Assembly: GCA_037074705.1 (NCBI GenBank)
Contig: JAYJMR010000034.1
Location: forward strand, 124,001-188,000
Reading direction: 5' to 3'
DNA length: 64,000 bases
Source of the DNA: Zhengitettix transpicula
Lineage: Eukaryota > Arthropoda > Insecta > Orthoptera > Tetrigidae
In this document: one piece after another, positions 50,592 through 63,900 of the stretch
Layout of the letters: each line of letters begins with the position of its first letter
How positions within the stretch are numbered: the stretch's first letter is position 1
Translations under genes and position numbers: made by a program
The notes under the pieces: model-generated
The model's database searches: none
What the model was told of the DNA's origin: nothing
What the model saw: only the letters and a program-made list of their open reading frames with translations

Positions 50592-53500
50592 GAGCTTTTT
50601 AGCCACATCATACGAATACTTTTTAAGAAGATGGCTCTACTTCTATTTTCGATAAAGAAAAATATTTCGAACAGTTTTATACGTATCAGAATTCTGATTT
50701 CATAACAAATTTAAACAGTTTCGCTACATTAGGACGATTTTTTTGAGACAATTTAAAATAGATTTCAACGTCTAACTGATGAATAACAAAAATATTTACC
50801 GTATTGTTCCGTGTAAATTTATGTGATTCAAAAAATATCGATATCTTGTACACTGTTAAAATATCTAACAGATATCTCGATAATACAGTACAGATTCTGC
50901 ATATAAATTGTGATTCGGCTATTTGTAACCTCTATTCTTGGAGTATCGTCATTATTACGCATTACATCGCAAATCAGTAGAGATATATAAAAAAACATAC
51001 TTTATTTTATTCAAAATTACATTTGAAACGAACTTTCCGAGCTTTTTATCCACATCATACGAATACTTTTTAAGAAAATGGCTCTACTTCTATTTCCGAT
51101 AAAGAAAAATATTTCGAAAAGTTTTATACGTATCAGAATTCTGATTTCACAACAAATTTAAACAGTTTCGCTACAATAGGACGATTCTTTTGAGACAATT
51201 TAAAATAATTTTCAACGTCTAACTGATGAATAACAAAAATATTTACCGTATTGTTCCGTGTAAATTTATGTGATTCAAAATATATCGATATCTTATACAC
51301 TGTTAAAATATCTAACAGATATCTCGATAATACAGTACAGATTCTGCATATAAATTGTGATTCGGCTATTTGTAACCTCTATTCTTGGAGTATCGTCATA
51401 ATTACGAATTACATCGCAAAACAGTAGAGATATATAAAAAAAACGTACTTTATTTTATTCAAAATTACATTTGAAACGAACATTCCGAGCTTTTTAGCCA
51501 CATCATACGATTACTTTTGAAGAAAAATTGCTCTACTTCTATTTCCGATAAAGAAAAATATTTCGAAAAGTTTTATACGTATCAGAATTCTGATTTCATA
51601 ACAAATTTAAACAGTTTCGCTACATTAGGACGATTTTTTTGAGACAATTTAAAATAGATTTCAACGTCTAACTGATGAATAACAAAAATATTTACCGTAT
51701 TGTTCCGTGTAAATTTATGTGATTCAAAAAATATCGATATCTTGTACACTGTTAAAATATCTAACAGATATCTCGATAATACAGTACAGATTCTGCATAT
51801 AAATTGTGATTCGGCTATTTGTAACCTCTATTCTTGGAGTATCGTCATTATTACGCATTACATCGCAAATCAGTAGAGATATCTAAAAAAACATACTTTA
51901 TTTTATTCAAAATTACATTTGAAACGAACATTCCGAGCTTTTTATCCACATCATACGAATACTTTTTAAGAAAATGGCTCTACTTCTATTTCCGATAAAG
52001 AAAAATATTTCGAAAAGTTTTATACGTATCAGAATTCTGATTTCACAACAAATTTAAACAGTTTCGCTACAATAGGACGATTCTTTTGAGACAATTTAAA
52101 ATATTTTTCAACGTCTATCTGATGAATAACAAAAATATTTACCGTATTGTTCCGTGGAAATTTATGTGATTCTAAATATATCGATATTTTGTACACTGTT
52201 AAAATATCTAACAGATATCTCGCTAATACAGTACAGATTCTGCATATACATTGTGATTCGGCTATTTGTAACCTCTATTCTTTGAGTATCGTCAGAATTA
52301 CGCATTACATCGCAAAACAGGAGAGATATATAAAAAAAACATACTTTATTTTATTCAAAATTACATTTGAAACGAACATTCCGAGCTTTTTAGCCACATC
52401 ATACAAATACTTTTTAAGAAAATGGCTCTACTTCTAATCCTGAAAAAGAGAAATATTTCGAAAAGTTTTATTCGTATTAGACTTCTGATTTCATAAAAAA
52501 TTTACGCATTTCCATTCCATTAAGACGAAGTTATTGTGAAAACTTTAAATATTTTTGAACTTCTTACGGATCAATAACAAAATTATTTAGCGTATTGTTC
52601 TGTGTAAATTCATGTGATTATATATATATTGACACCTTGTACACTGTTAACATATCTAACAGATATCTCGCTAATAAAGTACAGATTCTGCATATACATT
52701 GCGATTCGGCTATTTGTAACCTCTAGGCTTAGAGTATCGTCATAATTACGCTTTACATCGCAAAACTGTAGAGATATCTAAAAAAAACATACTTTATTTT
52801 ATTCAAAATTACATTTGAAACGAACATTCCGAGCTTTAAATCCACATCATACGAATACTTTTTAAGAAAATGGCTCTACTTCTATTTCCGATAAAGAAAA
52901 ATATTACGAAAAGTTTTATACGTATCAGAATTCTGATTTCACAACAAATTTAAACAGTTTCGCTACAATAGGACGATTCTTTTGAGACAATTTAAAATAT
53001 TTTTCAACGTCTATCTGATGAATAACAAAAATATTTACCGTATTGTTCCGTGGAAATTTATGTGATTCTAAATATATCGATATTTTGTACACTGTTAAAA
53101 TATCTAACAGATATCTCGCTAATACAGTACAGATTCTGCATATACATTGTGATTCGGCTATTTGTAACCTCTATTCTTTGAGTATCGTCATTATTACGCA
53201 TTACATCGCAAATCAGTAGAGATATATAAAAAAACATACTTTATTTTATTCAAAATTACATTTGAAACGAACATTCCGAGCTTTTTATCCACATCATACG
53301 AATACTTTTTAAGAAAATGGCTCTACTTCTATTTCCGATAAAGAAAAATATTTCGAAAAGTTTTATACGTATCAGAATTCTGATTTCACAACAAATTTAA
53401 ACAGTTTCGCTACAATAGGACGATTCTTTTGAGACAATTTAAAATATTTTTCAACGTCTATCTGATGAATAACAAAAATATTTACCGTATTGTTCCGTGG

Positions 53501-54622
53501 AAATTTATGTGATTCTAAATATATCGATATTTTGTACACTGTTAAAATATCTAACAGATATCTCGCTAATACAGTACAGATTCTGCATATACATTGTGAT
53601 TCGGCTATTTGTAACCTCTATTCTTTGAGTATCGTCAGAATTACGCATTACATCGCAAAACAGGAGAGATATATAAAAAAAACATACTTTATTTTATTCA
53701 AAATTACATTTGAAACAAACATTCCGAGCTTTTTAGCCACATCATACAAATACTTTTTAAGAAAATGGCTCTACTTCTAATCCTGAAAAAGAGAAATATT
53801 TCGAAAAGTTTTATTCGTATTAGACTTCTGATTTCATAAAAAATTTACGCATTTCCATTCCATTAAGACGAAGTTATTGTGAAAACTTTAAATATTTTTT
53901 GAACTTCTTACGGATCAATAACAAAATTATTTAGCGTATTGTTCTGTGTAAATTCATGTGATTATATATATATTGACATCTTGTACACTGTTAACATATC
54001 TAACAGATATCTCGCTAATAAAGTACAGATTCTGCATATACATTGCGATTCGGCTATTTGTAACCTCTAGTCTTAGAGTATCGTCATAATTACGCTTTAC
54101 ATCGCATAACTGTAGAGATATCTAAAAAAAACATACTTTATTTTATTCAAAATTACATTTGAACCCAACATTCCGAGCTTTTTAGCCACATCATACGAAT
54201 ACTTTTGAAGAAAAATTGCTCTACTTCTATTTCCGATAAAGAAAAATATTTCGAAAAGTTTTATACTTATCAGAATTCTGATTTCATAACAAATTTAAAC
54301 AGTTTCGCTACATTAGGACGATTTTTTTGAGACAATTTAAAATAGATTTCAACGTCTAACTGATGAATAACAAAAATATTTACCGTATTGTTCCGTGTAA
54401 ATTTATGTGATTCAAAAAATATCGATATCTTGTACACTGTTAAAATATCTAACAGATATCTCGATAATACAGTACAGATTCTGCATATAAATTGTGATTC
54501 GGCTATTTGTAACCTCTATTCTTGGAGTATCGTCATTATTACGCATTACATCGCAAATCAGTAGAGATATATAAAAAAACATACTTTATTTTATTCAAAA
54601 TTACATTTGAAACGAACATTCC
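50592..54622 (+). repeat. Rearranged HOR block linking long and seven-monomer HORs
   Basis: Order: 50592 B>C, 51039 D>B, 51487 C, 51935 D, 52383 A, 52831 D*>C, 53278 D, 53726 A, 54175 C. The D* monomer switches to a C tail (CATTATTACGCATTAC, CAAATCAGTAG), which puts a D monomer directly after it. This is the last place with D* or a full C monomer; beyond it the simpler D-A-B-A-D-A-BC cycle takes over. Confidence 0.86.
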
Positions 54623-57600
54623 GAGCTTTTTATCCACATCATACGAATACTTTTTAAGAAAATGGCTCTACTTCTATTTCCGATAAAGAAAAATATTTCG
54701 AAAAGTTTTATACGTATCAGAATTCTGATTTCACAACAAATTTAAACAGTTTCGCTACAATAGGACGATTCTTTTGAGACAATTTAAAATATTTTTCAAC
54801 GTCTATCTGATGAATAACAAAAATATTTACCGTATTGTTCCGTGGAAATTTATGTGATTCTAAATATATCGATATTTTGTACACTGTTAAAATATCTAAC
54901 AGATATCTCGCTAATACAGTACAGATTCTGCATATACATTGTGATTCGGCTATTTGTAACCTCTATTCTTTGAGTATCGTCAGAATTACGCAATACATCG
55001 CAAAACAGGAGAGATATATAAAAAAAACATACTTTATTTTATTCAAAATTACATTTGAAACGAACATTCCGAGCTTTTTAGCCACATCATACAAATACTT
55101 TTTAAGAAAATGGCTCTACTTCTAATCCTGAAAAAGAGAAATATTTCGAAAAGTTTTATTCGTATTAGACTTCTGATTTCATAAAAAATTTACGCATTTC
55201 CATTCCATTAAGACGAAGTTATTGTGAAAACTTTAAATATTTTTTGAACTTCTTACGGATCAATAACAAAATTATTTAGCGTATTGTTCTGTGTAAATTC
55301 ATGTGATTATATATATATTGACATCATGTACACTGTTAACATATCTAACAGATATCTCGCTAATAAAGTACAGATTCTGCATATACATTGCGATTCGGCT
55401 ATTTGTAACCTCTAGTCTTAGAGTATCGTCATAATTACGCTTTACATCGCAAAACTGTAGAGATATCTAAAAAAACATACTTTATTTTATTCAAAATTAC
55501 ATTTGAACCGAACATTCCGAGCTTTTTAGCCACATCATACGAATACTTTTTAAGAAGATGGCTCTACTTCTATTTTCGATAAAGAAAAATATTTCGAACA
55601 GTTTTATACGTATCAGAATTCTGATTTCATAACAAATTTAAACAGTTTCGCTACATTAGGACGATTATTTTGAGACAATTTAAAATAATTTTCAACGTCT
55701 AACTGATGAATAACAAAAATATTTACCGTATTGTTCCGTGTAAATTTATGTGATTCAAAATATATCGATATCTTATACACTGTTAAAATATCTAACAGAT
55801 ATCTCGATAATACAGTACAGATTCTGCATATAAATTGTGATTCGGCTATTTGTAACCTCTATTCTTGGAGTATCGTCATAATTACGAATTACATCGCAAA
55901 ACAGTAGAGATATATAAAAAAAACATACTTTATTTTATTCAAAATTACATTTGAAACGAACATTCCGAGCTTTTTAGCCACATCATACAAATACTTTTTA
56001 AGAAAATGGCTCTACTTCTAATCCTGAAAAAGATAAATATTTCGAAAAGTTTTATTCGTATTAGACTTCTGATTTCATAAAAAATTTACGCATTTCCATT
56101 CCATTAAGACGAAGTTATTGTGAAAACTTTAAATATTTTTGAACTTCTTACGGATCAATAACAAAATTATTTAGCGTATTGTTCTGTGTAAATTCATGTG
56201 ATTATATATATATTGACATCTTGTACACTGTTAACATATCTAACAGATATCTCGCTAATAAAGTACAGATTCTGCATATACATTGCAAAACGGCTATTTG
56301 TAACCTCTAGGCTTAGAGTATCGTCATAATTACGCTTTACATCGCAAAACTGTAGAGATATCTAAAAAAAACATACTTTATTTTATTCAAAATTACATTT
56401 GAAACTAACATTCCGAGCTTTTTATCCACATCATACGAATACTTTTTAAGAAAATGGCTCTACTTCTATTTCCGATAAAGAAAAATATTTCGAAAAGTTT
56501 TATACGTATCAGAATTCTGATTTCACAACAAATTTAAACAGTTTCGCTACAATAGGACGATTCTTTTGAGACAATTTAAAATATTTTTCAACGTCTATCT
56601 GATGAATAACAAAAATATTTACCGTATTGTTCCGTGGAAATTTATGTGATTCTAAATATATCGATATTTTGTACACTGTTAAAATATCTAACAGATATCT
56701 CGCTAATACAGTACAGATTCTGCATATACATTGTGATTCGGCTATTTGTAACCTCTATTCTTTGAGTATCGTCAGAATTACGCATTACATCGCAAAACAG
56801 GAGAGATATATAAAAAAAACATACTTTATTTTATTCAAAATTACATTTGAAACGAACATTCCGAGCTTTTTAGCCACATCATACAAATACTTTTTAAGAA
56901 AATGGCTCTACTTCTAATCCTGAAAAAGAGAAATATTTCGAAAAGTTTTATTCGTATTAGACTTCTGATTTCATAAAAAATTTACGCATTTCCATTCCAT
57001 TAAGACGAAGTTATTGTGAAAACTTTAAATATTTTTTGAACTTCTTACGGATCAATAACAAAATTATTTAGCGTATTGTTCTGTGTAAATTCATGTGATT
57101 ATATATATATTGACATCTTGTACACTGTTAACATATCTAACAGATATCTCGCTAATAAAGTACAGATTCTGCATATACATTGCGATTCGGCTATTTGTAA
57201 CCTCTAGTCTTAGAGTATCGTCATAATTACGCTTTACATCGCAAAACTGTAGAGATATCTAAAAAAAACATACTTTATTTTATTCAAAATTACATTTGAA
57301 CCGAACATTCCGAGCTTTTTAGCCACATCATACGAATACTTTTTAAGAAGATGGCTCTACTTCTATTTTCGATAAAGAAAAATATTTCGAACAGTTTTAT
57401 ACGTATCAGAATTCTGATTTCATAACAAATTTAAACAGTTTCGCTACATTAGGACGATTATTTTGAGACAATTTAAAATAATTTTCAACATCTAACTGAT
57501 GAATAACAAAAATATTTACCGTATTGTTCCGTGTAAATTTATGTGATTCAAAAAAATCGATATCTTGTACACTGTTAAAATATCTAACAGATATCTTGAT

Positions 57601-57757
57601 AATACAGTACAGATTCTGCATATAAATTGTGATTCGGCTATTTGTAACCTCTATTCTTGGAGTATCGTCATTATTACGCATTACATCGCAAATCAGTAGA
57701 GATATATAAAAAAACATACTTTATTTTATTCAAAATTACATTTGAAACGAACATTCC
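54623..57757 (+). repeat. Seven-monomer HOR copy 1 (3,135 bp)
   Basis: Order: 54623 D, 55071 A, 55519 B, 55967 A, 56415 D, 56863 A, 57312 B>C. HOR-specific markers are CATCATGTACAC in the first A (55,322), AAAGATAAATATTTCG in the second A (56,029), CATTGCAAAACGG in the same A (56,281), GAAACTAACATTCC before the second D (56,401) and TTTCAACATCTAAC in BC (57,483). Confidence 0.93.
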
Positions 57758-60700
57758 GAGCTTTTTATCCACATCATACGAATACTTTTTAAGAAAATGG
57801 CTCTACTTCTATTTCCGATAAAGAAAAATATTTCGAAAAGTTTTATACGTATCAGAATTCTGATTTCACAACAAATTTAAACAGTTTCGCTACAATAGGA
57901 CGATTCTTTTGAGACAATTTAAAATATTTTTCAACGTCTATCTGATGAATAACAAAAATATTTACCGTATTGTTCCGTGGAAATTTATGTGATTCTAAAT
58001 ATATCGATATTTTGTACACTGTTAAAATATCTAACAGATATCTCGCTAATACAGTACAGATTCTGCATATACATTGTGATTCGGCTATTTGTAACCTCTA
58101 TTCTTTGAGTATCGTCAGAATTACGCATTACATCGCAAAACAGGAGAGATATATAAAAAAAAACATACTTTATTTTATTCAAAATTACATTTGAAACGAA
58201 CATTCCGAGCTTTTTAGCCACATCATACAAATACTTTTTAAGAAAATGGCTCTACTTCTAATCCTGAAAAAGAGAAATATTTCGAAAAGTTTTATTCGTA
58301 TTAGACTTCTGATTTCATAAAAAATTTACGCATTTCCATTCCATTAAGACGAAGTTATTGTGAAAACTTTAAATATTTTTTGAACTTCTTACGGATCAAT
58401 AACAAAATTATTTAGCGTATTGTTCTGTGTAAATTCATGTGATTATATATATATTGACATCATGTACACTGTTAACATATCTAACAGATATCTCGCTAAT
58501 AAAGTACAGATTCTGCATATACATTGCGATTCGGCTATTTGTAAACCTCTAGTCTTAGAGTATCGTCATAATTACGCTTTACATCGCAAAACTGTAGAGA
58601 TATCTAAAAAACATACTTTTATTTTATTCAAAATTACATTTGAACCGAACATTCCGAGCTTTTTAGCCACATCATACGAATACTTTTTAAGAAGATGGCT
58701 CTACTTCTATTTTCGATAAAGAAAAATATTTCGAACAGTTTTATACGTATCAGAATTCTGATTTCATAACAAATTTAAACAGTTTCGCTACATTAGGACG
58801 ATTATTTTGAGACAATTTAAAATAATTTTCAACGTCTAACTGATGAATAAACAAAAATATTTACCGTATTGTTCCGTGTAAATTTATGTGATTCAAAATA
58901 TATCGATATCTTATACACTGTTAAAATATCTAACAGATATCTCGATAATACAGTACAGATTCTGCATATAAATTGTGATTCGGCTATTTGTAACCTCTAT
59001 TCTTGGAGTATCGTCATAATTACGAATTACATCGCAAAACAGTAGAGATATATAAAAAAAACATACTTTATTTTATTCAAAATTACATTTGAAACGAACA
59101 TTCCGAGCTTTTTAGCCACATCATACAAATACTTTTTAAGAAAATGGCTCTACTTCTAATCCTGAAAAAGATAAATATTTCGAAAAGTTTTATTCGTATT
59201 AGACTTCTGATTTCATAAAAAATTTACGCATTTCCATTCCATTAAGACGAAGTTATTGTGAAAACTTTAAATATTTTGAACTTCTTACGGATCAATAACA
59301 AAATTATTTAGCGTATTGTTCTGTGTAAATTCATGTGATTATATATATATTGACATCTTGTACACTGTTAACATATCTAACAGATATCTCGCTAATAAAG
59401 TACAGATTCTGAATATACATTGCAAAACGGCTATTTGTAACCTCTAGGCTTAGAGTATCGTCATAATTACGCTTTACATCGCAAAACTGTAGAGATATCT
59501 AAAAAAAACATACTTTATTTTATTCAAAATTACATTTGAAACTAACATTCCGAGCTTTTTATCCACATCATACGAATACTTTTTAAGAAAATGGCTCTAC
59601 TTCTATTTCCGATAAAGAAAAATATTTCGAAAAGTTTTATACGTATCAGAATTCTGATTTCACAACAAATTTAAACAGTTTCGCTACAATAGGACGATTC
59701 TTTTGAGACAATTTAAAATATTTTTCAACGTCTATCTGATGAACAAAAATATTTACCGTATTGTTCCGTGGAAATTTATGTGATTCTAAATATATCGATA
59801 TTTTGTACACTGTTAAAATATCTAACAGATATCTCGCTAATACAGTACAGATTCTGCATATACATTGTGATTCGGCTATTTGTAACCTCTATTCTTTGAG
59901 TATCGTCAGAATTACGCATTACATCGCAAAACAGGAGAGATATATAAAAAAAACATACTTTATTTTATTCAAAATTACATTTGAAACGAACATTCCGAGC
60001 TTTTTAGCCACATCATACAAATACTTTTTAAGAAAATGGCTCTACTTCTAATCCTGAAAAAGAGAAATATTTCGAAAAGTTTTATTCGTATTAGACTTCT
60101 GATTTCATAAAAAATTTACGCATTTCCATTCCATTAAGACGAAGTTATTGTGAAAACTTTAAATATTTTTTGAACTTCTTACGGATCAATAACAAAATTA
60201 TTTAGCGTATTGTTCTGTGTAAATTCATGTGATTATATATATATTTGACATCTTGTACACTGTTAACATATCTAACAGATATCTCGCTAATAAAGTACAG
60301 ATTCTGCATATACATTGCGATTCGGCTATTTGTAACCTCTAGTCTTAGAGTATCGTCATAATTACGCCTTTACATCGCAAAACTGTAGAGATATCTAAAA
60401 AAAACATACTTTATTTTATTCAAAATTACATTTGAACCGAACATTCCGAGCTTTTTAGCCACATCATACGAATACTTTTTAAGAAGATGGCTCTACTTCT
60501 ATTTTCGATAAAGAAAAATATTTCGAACAGTTTTATACGTATCAGAATTCTGATTTCATAACAAATTTTAAACAGTTTCGCTACATTAGGACGATTATTT
60601 TGAGACAATTTAAAATAATTTTCAACATCTAACTGATGAATAACAAAAATATTTACCGTATTGTTCCGTGTAAATTTATGTGATTCAAAAAAATCGATAT

Positions 60701-60895
60701 CTTGTACACTGTTAAAATATCTAACAGATATCTCGATAATACAGTACAGATTCTGCATATAAATTGTGATTCGGCTATTTGTAACCTCTATTCTTGGAGT
60801 ATCGTCATTATTACGCATTACATCGCAAATCAGTAGAGATATATAAAAAAAACATACTTTATTTTATTCAAAATTACATTTGAAACGAACATTCC
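57758..60895 (+). repeat. Seven-monomer HOR copy 2 (3,138 bp)
   Basis: Order: 57758 D, 58207 A, 58656 B, 59105 A, 59552 D, 59997 A, 60448 B>C. All the HOR markers recur about one period later; CAACATC moves from 57486 to 60623, which is 3,137 bp. This copy alone carries a dozen private indels, described separately. Confidence 0.93.
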
Positions 60896-60920
60896 GAGCT
60901 TTTTATCCACATCATTACGA
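58150..60920. other. Second patch of private single-base indels
   Basis: HOR copy 2 differs from copies 1 and 3 by about a dozen small indels. Examples: an extra A near 58,160, GTAAACCTC (58,541), an A loss and T gain at 58,606-58,620, GAATAAACAAA (58,846), ATATTTTGAAC (59,271), GATGAACAAAAA (59,739, three bases lost), ATATTTGAC (60,241), CGCCTTTAC (60,364), AATTTTAAAC (60,563) and CATCATTACG (60,911). Flanking HOR copies are clean at these places. Confidence 0.7.
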
Positions 60921-63900
60921 ATACTTTTTAAGAAAATGGCTCTACTTCTATTTCCGATAAAGAAAAATATTTCGAAAAGTTTTATACGTATCAGAATTCT
61001 GATTTCACAACAAATTTAAACAGTTTCGCTACAATAGGACGATTCTTTTGAGACAATTTAAAATATTTTTCAACGTCTATCTGATGAATAACAAAAATAT
61101 TTACCGTATTGTTCCGTGGAAATTTATGTGATTCTAAATATATCGATATTTTGTACACTGTTAAAATATCTAACAGATATCTCGCTAATACAGTACAGAT
61201 TCTGCATATACATTGTGATTCGGCTATTTGTAACCTCTATTCTTTGAGTATCGTCAGAATTACGCATTACATCGCAAAACAGGAGAGATATATAAAAAAA
61301 ACATACTTTATTTTATTCAAAATTACATTTGAAACGAACATTCCGAGCTTTTTAGCCACATCATACAAATACTTTTTAAGAAAATGGCTCTACTTCTAAT
61401 CCTGAAAAAGAGAAATATTTCGAAAAGTTTTATTCGTATTAGACTTCTGATTTCATAAAAAATTTACGCATTTCCATTCCATTAAGACGAAGTTATTGTG
61501 AAAACTTTAAATATTTTTTGAACTTCTTACGGATCAATAACAAAATTATTTAGCGTATTGTTCTGTGTAAATTCATGTGATTATATATATATTGACATCA
61601 TGTACACTGTTAACATATCTAACAGATATCTCGCTAATAAAGTACAGATTCTGCATATACATTGCGATTCGGCTATTTGTAACCTCTAGTCTTAGAGTAT
61701 CGTCATAATTACGCTTTACATCGCAAAACTGTAGAGATATCTAAAAAAACATACTTTATTTTATTCAAAATTACATTTGAACCGAACATTCCGAGCTTTT
61801 TAGCCACATCATACGAATACTTTTTAAGAAGATGGCTCTACTTCTATTTTCGATAAAGAAAAATATTTCGAACAGTTTTATACGTATCAGAATTCTGATT
61901 TCATAACAAATTTAAACAGTTTCGCTACATTAGGACGATTATTTTGAGACAATTTAAAATAATTTTCAACGTCTAACTGATGAATAACAAAAATATTTAC
62001 CGTATTGTTCCGTGTAAATTTATGTGATTCAAAATATATCGATATCTTATACACTGTTAAAATATCTAACAGATATCTCGATAATACAGTACAGATTCTG
62101 CATATAAATTGTGATTCGGCTATTTGTAACCTCTATTCTTGGAGTATCGTCATAATTACGAATTACATCGCAAAACAGTAGAGATATATAAAAAAAACAT
62201 ACTTTATTTTATTCAAAATTACATTTGAAACGAACATTCCGAGCTTTTTAGCCACATCATACAAATACTTTTTAAGAAAATGGCTCTACTTCTAATCCTG
62301 AAAAAGATAAATATTTCGAAAAGTTTTATTCGTATTAGACTTCTGATTTCATAAAAAATTTACGCATTTCCATTCCATTAAGACGAAGTTATTGTGAAAA
62401 CTTTAAATATTTTTGAACTTCTTACGGATCAATAACAAAATTATTTAGCGTATTGTTCTGTGTAAATTCATGTGATTATATATATATTGACATCTTGTAC
62501 ACTGTTAACATATCTAACAGATATCTCGCTAATAAAGTACAGATTCTGCATATACATTGCAAAACGGCTATTTGTAACCTCTAGGCTTAGAGTATCGTCA
62601 TAATTACGCTTTACATCGCAAAACTGTAGAGATATCTAAAAAAAACATACTTTATTTTATTCAAAATTACATTTGAAACTAACATTCCGAGCTTTTTATC
62701 CACATCATACGAATACTTTTTAAGAAAATGGCTCTACTTCTATTTCCGATAAAGAAAAATATTTCGAAAAGTTTTATACGTATCAGAATTCTGATTTCAC
62801 AACAAATTTAAACAGTTTCGCTACAATAGGACGATTCTTTTGAGACAATTTAAAATATTTTTCAACGTCTATCTGATGAATAACAAAAATATTTACCGTA
62901 TTGTTCCGTGGAAATTTATGTGATTCTAAATATATCGATATTTTGTACACTGTTAAAATATCTAACAGATATCTCGCTAATACAGTACAGATTCTGCATA
63001 TACATTGTGATTCGGCTATTTGTAACCTCTATTCTTTGAGTATCGTCAGAATTACGCATTACATCGCAAAACAGGAGAGATATATAAAAAAAACATACTT
63101 TATTTTATTCAAAATTACATTTGAAACGAACATTCCGAGCTTTTTAGCCACATCATACAAATACTTTTTAAGAAAATGGCTCTACTTCTAATCCTGAAAA
63201 AGAGAAATATTTCGAAAAGTTTTATTCGTATTAGACTTCTGATTTCATAAAAAATTTACGCATTTCCATTCCATTAAGACGAAGTTATTGTGAAAACTTT
63301 AAATATTTTTTGAACTTCTTACGGATCAATAACAAAATTATTTAGCGTATTGTTCTGTGTAAATTCATGTGATTATATATATATTGACATCTTGTACACT
63401 GTTAACATATCTAACAGATATCTCGCTAATAAAGTACAGATTCTGCATATACATTGCGATTCGGCTATTTGTAACCTCTAGTCTTAGAGTATCGTCATAA
63501 TTACGCTTTACATCGCAAAACTGTAGAGATATCTAAAAAAAACATACTTTATTTTATTCAAAATTACATTTGAACCGAACATTCCGAGCTTTTTAGCCAC
63601 ATCATACGAATACTTTTTAAGAAGATGGCTCTACTTCTATTTTCGATAAAGAAAAATATTTCGAACAGTTTTATACGTATCAGAATTCTGATTTCATAAC
63701 AAATTTAAACAGTTTCGCTACATTAGGACGATTATTTTGAGACAATTTAAAATAATTTTCAACATCTAACTGATGAATAACAAAAATATTTACCGTATTG
63801 TTCCGTGTAAATTTATGTGATTCAAAAAAATCGATATCTTGTACACTGTTAAAATATCTAACAGATATCTCGATAATACAGTACAGATTCTGCATATAAA

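Noticed and set aside
57406..57717. 103-codon minus-strand frame in B>C monomers (also 63680-63991)
   Set aside because: It is the antisense of the same repeat, present only in hybrids that happen to lack a stop, with no recognisable domain, promoter or splice structure.
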